Shown: positions 22,007 to 27,360 of the stretch, piece after piece
Position numbering within the stretch: position 1 is the stretch's first letter
Layout of the letters: each line of letters opens with the position of its first letter
Assembly: GCA_046729895.1 (NCBI GenBank)
Contig: JBKPHP010000010.1
Span: 1 to 27,360, forward strand
Source: DASXBA01 sp046729895
GTDB taxonomy: Bacteria; Actinomycetota; Thermoleophilia; Solirubrobacterales; Thermoleophilaceae
Length of the DNA stretch: 27,360 bases
Direction of reading: 5' to 3'
Made by a program: the position numbers and the translations under genes
The notes under the pieces: model-generated
Database searches by the model: none
Told to the model about the DNA's origin: nothing
The model's input: only the letters and a program-made list of their open reading frames with translations

Positions 22007-22896
22007 CAACGGCCGAGAGACTCACCTGGCGGGCCCCCGCACTGGGAACCCCGCGCGACATCGACCTGCCGCAGGGCAGGCTGCGGTGCTTCGAGGCCGG
22101 CACAGGGCCGCCGATCGTGTTCGTCCACGGCGTGCTCGTGAACGCGAACCTCTGGCGGAAGGTCGTCGCCAAGCTGTCGCCGGATTTCCACTCCGTGGCG
22201 CTTGACCTACCGCTCGGCTCGCACACGCTGGCGATGCCCGCCGCGACTGACCTGAGCCCCCCGGCCGTGGCCAACCTGGTCGCGGACGCCATCGAGGCGC
22301 TCGGTCTCGAGGACGTGACCCTGGTCGGCAACGACACCGGCGGCGCGCTCTGCCAGATGGTCGTGACCAGCCGACCCGATCGGATCGGCCGGCTGGTGCT
22401 GACGTCGTGCGACTACCGGGACCACTTCCCGCCGCCGCTGTTCTCGTACTTCAAGCCCGCGGCGCGCGTCCCGGGCGCCTTCCAGGCGCTGCTCGCGCCC
22501 ATGCGGATGCGGGCCCCCAGGCGCCTGCCGATCGCCTACGGCTGGTTGACCAAAGAGCCGATCGACCGCGAGGCCGAGGACTCCTATGTCTACCCGTCGA
22601 TGATCGATGCCGGGGCGCGCGCGGACCTCCGCAAGCTGCTGAGAGATGCGGACAAGAGCCAGACGAACGAGGCCGCCGACAAGTTGGGGGGCTTCACCCG
22701 GCCCGCGCTGATCGCGTGGTCGGCCGACGACAAGGTGTTCCCGCGGAGGGACGCCGAGCGGCTCGCCTCGGACCTGCCCGAGGCCCGGCTCGAGTTCGTG
22801 GAGGGCGCGCGCACCTTCTCGGCGGAGGACCAGCCGCAGCGCCTCGCGGACCTGATTGCGAGCTTCGTGCGGGAGCCGGTGGCGAACTCGGGCTAG
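22003..22896 (+). CDS. Alpha/beta hydrolase with Asp nucleophile and no canonical His
   Basis: A 297-residue alpha/beta hydrolase-fold protein. IVFVHGVLVNANLWRKVV (about 38-55) gives the HG oxyanion segment. The nucleophile elbow is LVGNDTGGALCQ with Asp111, as in haloalkane dehalogenases and epoxide hydrolases rather than Ser esterases. IAWSADDKVFP offers the acid (Asp242/243). At the place of the catalytic His (usually GHF-EDxP) this protein reads ARTFSAEDQP, with Thr271. I recall related actinobacterial proteins with TF here, so this may mark a subgroup rather than a mutation. The reaction is unknown. ATG 22003 has a good ribosome site (AAAGGA). It is coupled to the SnoaL gene, and its stop interlocks with the convergent MFS stop. 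Confidence 0.88.
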   Translation: MTTAERLTWRAPALGTPRDIDLPQGRLRCFEAGTGPPIVFVHGVLVNANLWRKVVAKLSPDFHSVALDLPLGSHTLAMPAATDLSPPAVANLVADAIEALGLEDVTLVGNDTGGALCQMVVTSRPDRIGRLVLTSCDYRDHFPPPLFSYFKPAARVPGAFQALLAPMRMRAPRRLPIAYGWLTKEPIDREAEDSYVYPSMIDAGARADLRKLLRDADKSQTNEAADKLGGFTRPALIAWSADDKVFPRRDAERLASDLPEARLEFVEGARTFSAEDQPQRLADLIASFVREPVANSG

Positions 22897-24053
22897 GAAG
22901 CGGCCATTGCGCTGGGCTCGGGGACACGGCGGAGGAGGGCCGCGGCCCCCAGCGCCGGGAGCGCGAGCAGGCCGAAGGCGAGCGTCCACGACGTGCCCGC
23001 TACCAGCCAGCCGAAGGTGGCGAGCGTGGTGCCGCTGAACACCGACATGACGGTGTTCTGGAAGCCGAGCGCCGTGCCGCTGCTCGCTTCGCCGGCGAGC
23101 TCCGCCGTGGCCGTGAAGGCGAGGCCGTTCCAGCTTGCCGCGAGCATCGCGCAGGCTAGGGTCACCGGCAGCAGCGCGTCAGGGCCGGTCGTCGCCGCTG
23201 CCGTCAGGGGCGCCCCCGCCGCCATCGCGAGCGCCAGCCACCTGAGCGGCTCGATGCGGCGGCCGAGCCGGTCCGATGCGCGCCCGAGGGCGATCCGCGT
23301 CGCGGCCCCGACCAACTGGACGCCCGCCAGCGTCGCCGCGGCGGACGCGGCCGAGAATCCCTTTGCGTCGTGCAGGTAGAGGGTTAGGAAGCCGAGGAAC
23401 GCGAACTGCACGCAGACCAGCAGCGCGCTCGCCTCGGCGAGCCGCCAGATGCGCCGGTCATGCAGGGGCGGAGCGGCGGAGGCTTGCCGCGGCGGGTCCG
23501 GCGGGGGACGGAGCAGTAAGGCAGTTGCAAGCGCGGCGGCCACGAGCACCGCCGCCAGCCCGAGCAGCGCCGCACGCGTGCCATTCGCGGCCAGCACCGG
23601 CAGCGTGAAGCCGGCGAGCGCCACCCCTATCGGCATCGAGGCCTGGCGGATGCCGAGCGCGAGCCCGCGCTCGTCCCGCGGAAACCAGCCCATGGTCGCC
23701 CGGCCACTCGCGGCGTTTGCGCTGGCCACGAACAGGCCGGCCACGAACAGCGAGAGGAAGAGCCCGGCGAAGCCCGCCGTGAGCGCGGCGACGGACAGGG
23801 CGGCCGCCGCGGCCGCGAGGCCCACGGATATCACAAGGCGCTCGCCGCGGCGGTCGGACAGACTGCCCCAGGGGAGCAGGGTGAGGGTCATTCCGACGAC
23901 GACCGCGGACAGGGCGATCCCGGTTTCCCCGGTCGTCAATCCGTAGCCGTCGCGCAGCTGGGGCCCGATCGCCGGAAGGCCCTGGAACAGCATCGCGCCC
24001 GCGGTCTGCGCGCCGGTCGCGGTGGCGAGGATCGTCCACCGGTACGAGCTCAT
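22893..24053 (-). CDS. MFS transporter (12-helix type)
   Basis: A 386-residue major facilitator permease with about 12 hydrophobic helices. Motif A between helices 2 and 3 reads WGSLSDRRGERLVI, with a second copy in the C-terminal half, LGRASDRLGRRIEPL, as expected for the duplicated fold. GRATMGWFPRDERGLALGIRQASMPIGVALAGFTLPVLA is like the helix 4-5 region of anion/organic-acid and cyanate-type MFS proteins. Substrate and direction are unknown. I choose ATG 24053: it overlaps the CGNR gene stop by 4 bp and has GAGAGAAGGC upstream. The longer open frame is the CGNR coding region in another frame. Transcription is probably from the CGNR promoter. Confidence 0.92.
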   Translation of the reverse strand: MSSYRWTILATATGAQTAGAMLFQGLPAIGPQLRDGYGLTTGETGIALSAVVVGMTLTLLPWGSLSDRRGERLVISVGLAAAAAALSVAALTAGFAGLFLSLFVAGLFVASANAASGRATMGWFPRDERGLALGIRQASMPIGVALAGFTLPVLAANGTRAALLGLAAVLVAAALATALLLRPPPDPPRQASAAPPLHDRRIWRLAEASALLVCVQFAFLGFLTLYLHDAKGFSAASAAATLAGVQLVGAATRIALGRASDRLGRRIEPLRWLALAMAAGAPLTAAATTGPDALLPVTLACAMLAASWNGLAFTATAELAGEASSGTALGFQNTVMSVFSGTTLATFGWLVAGTSWTLAFGLLALPALGAAALLRRVPEPSAMAAS

Positions 24054-24640
24054 GCCTTCTCTCGCTGCCGGTGCCGCCGGGCCTTCGCCACGTTGCCGCA
24101 GCGCTCCATGGAGCACCAGCGCCGCTGACCTGCCGGCGACTGGTCGTAGAAGCGCACGCCGCATGTCGCCGAGGCGCAGATCCTTATGCGCCGGCGCTCG
24201 TCGGTGCCGAGCATCCGCGCCGCGTCAAGGGCGACGAAGGCGAGGCCATGGCCGACCGGATCGTCGGAGGTTCGTTCAGCCAACTCCGGCCTACCCGAGT
24301 GGAGCACGAGACGCGTACCGGTCTCCTCGCGGGCGAGCCAGCGATCGATCTCGGCGATCGCGGGTCGCGGCGGCGCGCTGCTTGCGAGCAGGGCGTCGAC
24401 GCAGCCGTCGATCGCGTCCCGGAGCCGACGGCCCGCGAGAAGCTCTTCCTCGCTCGAGCGCGTCCCCGCCGGCGCAAGGCCCGCCTCGACCAGCCAGGCG
24501 CCGAGGTCGCTCGGCACGATCAGGGTCTCGATGTCCCGCCGCCAGCGCTCGCGCCGCGTGTTCAGAAGGTCGAGCGCCGGCCGGCCCCCGAACCAGGTCC
24601 AGTGGCCCGCACCGCTCTCGAGGGGAAGCCCGACATCCAT
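24050..24640 (-). CDS. CGNR zinc-finger (ABATE domain) transcriptional regulator
   Basis: A 196-residue putative regulator. The N-terminal part (HWTWFGGRPALDLLNTRRERWRRDIETLIVPSDLGAWLVEAGL) is the ABATE stress-response domain, a proposed ligand-binding region. The C-terminal CGNR zinc finger reads RICASATCGVRFYDQSPAGQRRWCSMERCGNVAKARRHR, with zinc ligands Cys155, Cys160, Cys176 and Cys181. The namesake CGNR is CGNV here. The finger is thought to bind DNA. The gene precedes and overlaps the MFS gene, so it probably controls its own operon in response to a transported compound. ATG 24640 sits six bases after a TATGAT -10 element, implying a leaderless mRNA. Confidence 0.9.
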   Translation of the reverse strand: MDVGLPLESGAGHWTWFGGRPALDLLNTRRERWRRDIETLIVPSDLGAWLVEAGLAPAGTRSSEEELLAGRRLRDAIDGCVDALLASSAPPRPAIAEIDRWLAREETGTRLVLHSGRPELAERTSDDPVGHGLAFVALDAARMLGTDERRRIRICASATCGVRFYDQSPAGQRRWCSMERCGNVAKARRHRQREKA

Positions 24641-24658
24641 AACCCCATCATAAGGTTA
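24640..24658 (-). promoter_or_regulatory. CGNR operon promoter and operator-like repeat
   Basis: Read on the minus strand, TATGAT at 24652-24647 matches five of six bases of the -10 consensus and ends six bases before the ATG, predicting a leaderless transcript. The same stretch is bracketed by a 5-bp inverted repeat, TAACC at 24640-24644 and GGTTA at 24654-24658 on the plus strand, with nine bases between. A factor bound there would cover the -10. No clear -35 is visible. Confidence 0.55.
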
Positions 24659-24714
24659 CCCGCGGCGGAGCGTCGGAAAACCCGCCCCTGCCGGCCCCGA
24701 GCGGGCCGGGCCGT

Positions 24715-24738
24715 AGTCAGGCCGGCTATGCCCTGACT
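24715..24738 (-). terminator. Hairpin at the end of the thiolase gene
   Basis: AGTCAGG (24715-24721) pairs perfectly with CCTGACT (24732-24738) around a 10-base loop, immediately beyond the thiolase stop on the minus strand and touching its last base. It may terminate thiolase transcripts before they reach the CGNR promoter. No T-tract is present. Confidence 0.4.
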
Positions 24739-25901
24739 CAGCTCAGCCGCTCGACCAGCATGGCCTCGCCCTGGCCCCCGGCCACGCACATCGTCTCGAG
24801 GCCGATCGTCGCGTCCTCTGTCTCGAGCACGTTCAGCAGCGTGGTCATGATCCGGGCGCCCGTCATCCCGAACGGGTGGCCGAGCGCGATCGCTCCGCCG
24901 TGGGTGTTGAGCTTCTCGAGTGGGATGTCGCACTCGTCCATGATCGGGATCACCTGCGCGGCGAAGGCCTCGTTGAGCTCCACGCGGTCAACTTCGCGCA
25001 TCGACATGCCGCCGCGTTCCAGGGCCTTCTTGATGGCGCCGATCGGCGCCACGCCCATGTACTCGGGCTCGTTGCCCCATGTGGCCGCGGTGATGATCCG
25101 CGCTCGCGGCTGGACCCCGAGCTCCTCGGCCTTCTCGTCCGACATGATCAGGGTGGCGGCGGCCCCGTCGTTGAGCGGACAGGAGTTGCCGGCCGTGACC
25201 TTGCCGCCCTCCCTGAACGCCGGCTCGAGTGAGGCGAGCTTCTCGAGCGAGGAGTCTGGGCGGGGGCCGTCGTCCTTGACGGCCTCGCCTGCGTCGCCCA
25301 GCGGAACGGGGACGATCTCGCGATCGAAGAAGCCGTCCTCCTGCGACTTCACGGCGAGTTCCTGAGAGCGCTGGGCGTACTTGTCCATGTCGGCGCGGCT
25401 GACCTCGTAGCGGTCCGCAACGTTCTCGGCGGTGACGCCCATCTGGATGTAGGCGTCCGGGTCGCCGTCCTTGCCCTGGAGCCGCTCGTTCTGGTCGGCC
25501 ACGCCGGCGGCCTCTTGGCGCTCGTTGTAGCGCGAGACCCACTCCACGCCGGCGGCGATGTACGTGTCGCCCTGCCCGGCGCGCACCGAGTTGGCGGCCT
25601 GCTTGATCGCCTCGAGGCTCGAGGCGCAGTAGCGAGAGACGGTCACCCCGGTCGTCTCCTCGCCGAGCTTCTCCGAGAGGAGCACCATGATCCGCCCGAT
25701 GTTGAAGGCCTGCAGGCCCTGGGGCAGGCCGCAGCCGCAGATCAAGTCCTCCACCGAGGTGGGATCGACCTCGCGGTTGCGCTCGAGGAGCTGGTCCACG
25801 ATGTAGGCGCCCGTCTCATCAGGCCGGAGCTGGGCGAGTGAGCCCTTGAAGGCGCGGCCGATGGGCGAGCGGACGGCGTCGACGATCACTGCTTCAGGCA
25901 T
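24738..25901 (-). CDS. Acetyl-CoA C-acyltransferase (thiolase)
   Basis: A 387-residue thiolase, which cleaves 3-ketoacyl-CoA with CoA in beta-oxidation or condenses two acyl-CoAs. The acyl-enzyme Cys is Cys92 (SRYCASSLEAI). The C-terminal site has NEAFAAQ, GHPFGMTGAR with His342, and CVAGGQGEAM with Cys372. All catalytic elements are present, and the length is normal. The SRYCASSLEAI form resembles degradative FadA-type enzymes rather than biosynthetic PhaA, but this is a soft distinction. ATG 25901 has an AGGAGA ribosome site about 10 nt upstream. It stands alone, with no adjacent hydratase or dehydrogenase gene, so its acyl-chain preference cannot be read from context. Confidence 0.95.
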   Translation of the reverse strand: MPEAVIVDAVRSPIGRAFKGSLAQLRPDETGAYIVDQLLERNREVDPTSVEDLICGCGLPQGLQAFNIGRIMVLLSEKLGEETTGVTVSRYCASSLEAIKQAANSVRAGQGDTYIAAGVEWVSRYNERQEAAGVADQNERLQGKDGDPDAYIQMGVTAENVADRYEVSRADMDKYAQRSQELAVKSQEDGFFDREIVPVPLGDAGEAVKDDGPRPDSSLEKLASLEPAFREGGKVTAGNSCPLNDGAAATLIMSDEKAEELGVQPRARIITAATWGNEPEYMGVAPIGAIKKALERGGMSMREVDRVELNEAFAAQVIPIMDECDIPLEKLNTHGGAIALGHPFGMTGARIMTTLLNVLETEDATIGLETMCVAGGQGEAMLVERLS

Positions 25902-25985
25902 GGTTCGGCGTCTCCTGGTGGCTTCGGGGCGAGTCAGATCCTACGAAAGGGGCGAATCCGCGGGGTTCGACGACTTTTCCTGACA

Positions 25986-26972
25986 GTGTCGGGAATAGTC
26001 GCCAACCCCCCTCGGGACGCCGTGATTGCGCGGCTGGCCAAGGCACAACATGGCGTCGTCAGTCGCCGGCAGCTCCTGCGGCAAGGGGTGGCTCGGCACG
26101 ACATCGATCATCGGCTGCGGGTCGGCCGGCTGCACCGCGTGGACCGGGGCGTCTACAGCCTCGGCCCACCGACCACCCTTACGGGCGAAGGCCGCTGGAT
26201 GGCGGCGGTCCTGACGTGCGGCCCCGGCGCGGTTCTCAGCCATGGCAGCGCCGGCGCGCACTGGGACCTTCGGAGGTCGTCGTCCTCGTTGATCGACGTC
26301 ACGGTGCCCTCTCCGGGCGGCCGCAGCCGCCGGCCCGGTATCCGCCTCCACCGCTCGGCCACGCTGACAGCCGATCAGTGCACCCTCCGCAGCGGTATTC
26401 CGGTGACGACGGTCGCCCGCACGCTGGTCGACCTCGCCGATCGGTACGACCAAGTGACGGTCGAAGGCGCCACCGAGCAGGCCGAGGTGCTCGGGCTGTT
26501 CGACCTCACCGCCACCGAGCAGGCGATCTCGGCCAACCACGGCCGCCGCGGCGCTGGCGTGATGCGGCGCTTGCTTGACGACTACACCCCAGGGGCCGGA
26601 ATGACCGAGAGCGACCTCGAGGACGAGTTCCTCCGCCTGTGCGATCGCTTCGGGATACGCCGACCCGAGGTCCAGGTTTGGATCGGCCCCGACCGGCCGG
26701 ACTTCATCTGGCCCGACATCGGTCTAGTCGTTGAGACCGATAGCTGGCGCTGGCACGGCGGGCGCGAAGCCTGGGAAGCCGACCAGCGGAAGGCGCTTCG
26801 GCTGCAGATGCGCGGCCTGAGGGTGGTCCACTTCTCCTACCGCCGAGTGTTCCGCGAGCCGGCCGACGTCGCCGCCGACCTGAGAGCCCTCACCGGGGCG
26901 CCATCCGGAGGGCCCCGTCGGGCTACCCGGGCGAGGCGAGCGCCACGCCGAACAGCCCCTCCTCGTCGGTGA
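25986..26972 (+). CDS. AbiEi-like winged-helix protein with DUF559-type nuclease domain
   Basis: A 328-residue two-part protein. Residues 10-60 (RDAVIARLAKAQHGVVSRRQLLRQGVARHDIDHRLRVGRLHRVDRGVYSLG) form the winged helix of AbiEi-type antitoxins. Residues 65-200 include LSHGSAGAHWDLR and GIPVTTVARTLVDLAD, the usual middle region. Residues 207-300 look like a Vsr/DUF559 PD-(D/E)XK fold, with Glu214, RPDFIWPD (Asp239), VVETDSWRWHG (Glu250, His257) and RVVHFSYRRVF. The family is common in actinobacteria and its role is unproven; a solitary antitoxin-derived or defence nuclease is possible. No AbiEii-type toxin gene is adjacent. GTG 25986 lacks a ribosome site. The Arg/Pro-rich tail overlaps egtD by 50 bp. 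Confidence 0.83.
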   Translation: MSGIVANPPRDAVIARLAKAQHGVVSRRQLLRQGVARHDIDHRLRVGRLHRVDRGVYSLGPPTTLTGEGRWMAAVLTCGPGAVLSHGSAGAHWDLRRSSSSLIDVTVPSPGGRSRRPGIRLHRSATLTADQCTLRSGIPVTTVARTLVDLADRYDQVTVEGATEQAEVLGLFDLTATEQAISANHGRRGAGVMRRLLDDYTPGAGMTESDLEDEFLRLCDRFGIRRPEVQVWIGPDRPDFIWPDIGLVVETDSWRWHGGREAWEADQRKALRLQMRGLRVVHFSYRRVFREPADVAADLRALTGAPSGGPRRATRARRAPRRTAPPRR

Positions 26973-27360
26973 AGAAGGCCTGGAGGCGCAGGCCCGCGGC
27001 GGCGAGCTCGCGGCCAACCGCTTCCTGGGTGAACTTGGTGCTGATCTCCGTACGGATCTCCTCGCCGTCGGCGAAGGCAAGCTCCAAATCCACCGCGTCG
27101 ATAGTCACCCGCTGGGCGCCATTCGACCGTAGCCGCATCTCGATCCAGGAGTTGTCCTCGTCGAAGAAGGCCACGTGCTCGAAGGCAGAGGGATCGAAGT
27201 CGGCGTCGAGTCCGTCGTTCAGGACGCGCAGGATGTTGCGGTTGAACTCCGCCGTGACGCCCTGCGAATCGTTGTAGGCGGCCTCTAGCAGCTTGCGGTC
27301 CTTGACGAGGTCCGTGCCGACCAGCAGGTGCTCACCGCCGTTCATCAGGCGGCGGATGCG
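26923..27360 (-). CDS. egtD: L-histidine N-alpha-methyltransferase EgtD, C-terminal part (truncated by window end)
   Basis: EgtD methylates histidine three times with SAM to give hercynine, the first step to ergothioneine. Only the C-terminal 145 residues are inside the window. The frame continues beyond 27360, so the true start is not visible. The segment has LLVGTDLVKDRKLLEAAYNDSQGVTAEFNRNILRVLN, with the Asn-bearing substrate and SAM region typical of EgtD, followed by HVAFFDEDNSWIEMRLRSN and GEEIRTEISTKF, which contributes to the histidine pocket. The end, EGLFGVALASPG, is in line with known EgtD termini. Other egt genes, if present, would lie to the right of the window. It converges on the AbiEi-like gene. 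Confidence 0.93.
   Translation of the reverse strand, partial: RIRRLMNGGEHLLVGTDLVKDRKLLEAAYNDSQGVTAEFNRNILRVLNDGLDADFDPSAFEHVAFFDEDNSWIEMRLRSNGAQRVTIDAVDLELAFADGEEIRTEISTKFTQEAVGRELAAAGLRLQAFFTDEEGLFGVALASPG

Noticed and set aside
22207..22989. 260-residue minus-strand frame opposite the Asp-nucleophile hydrolase
   Set aside because: It is a shadow frame with Arg/Gly/His-rich composition and no domain.

Overview
The window looks like a chromosomal contig end from a high-GC actinobacterium, most plausibly a deep-branching soil lineage such as Thermoleophilia (Solirubrobacterales or Gaiellales). That placement is an inference from gene content and codon style: GTG starts, two probable F420-dependent oxidoreductases, KorAB, split PntA, a DUF370/RemA-like protein, a CGNR regulator and EgtD. 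No rRNA or marker gene is present to confirm it. Bases 1-68 are not genomic: they match Illumina P5/Nextera adapter sequence, so genomic DNA starts near base 69.

Layout. 69-3581: arfB ribosome-rescue hydrolase, a divergent 14-TM DHA2 drug-efflux-type MFS protein, a possible small basic ORF, a PfkB-family sugar kinase and a convergent rhodanese. 3670-5477: a ferritin-fold diiron protein resembling acyl-ACP desaturases, a very acidic protein and a DUF370/RemA-like regulator, followed by a nested inverted repeat. 5587-8426 (minus): the proton-translocating transhydrogenase operon pntA1-pntA2-pntB. It is divergent from korA-korB (8662-11525), a 2-oxoacid:ferredoxin oxidoreductase.

11566-15329 is a run of five minus-strand genes: GNAT acetyltransferase, DUF1152 protein, mtnA of methionine salvage, a small helical protein and an LLM-type flavin/F420 oxidoreductase. 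15328-17598 holds a PPOX-type F420 protein, a mercaptopyruvate/thiosulfate-type sulfurtransferase and a zinc alcohol dehydrogenase. 17595-20795 holds an Lrp/AsnC regulator divergent from an EamA exporter, an alpha/beta hydrolase and a quinone-oxidoreductase-like MDR protein.

20869-22896 is a compact regulated cassette: a TetR repressor divergent from a SnoaL-like protein plus a hydrolase with an Asp nucleophile, with two operator-like palindromes over one promoter. 22893-24640 is a CGNR regulator plus MFS transporter operon with a likely leaderless autoregulated promoter. 24738-25901 is a thiolase. 25986-26972 is an AbiEi-like winged helix joined to a DUF559-like nuclease domain. The window ends inside egtD (ergothioneine synthesis).

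Genes are tightly packed: co-directional neighbours often overlap by 4 bp, and three convergent pairs share an interlocked CTAG stop. No gene-free stretch exceeds 300 bp, and I saw no tRNA, rRNA, CRISPR array or insertion sequence. The least explained elements are the nested GCCAGCT-type repeat at 5490-5588 with its relative at 14049-14080, the acidic protein/DUF370 pair, and the DUF1152-mtnA coupling.
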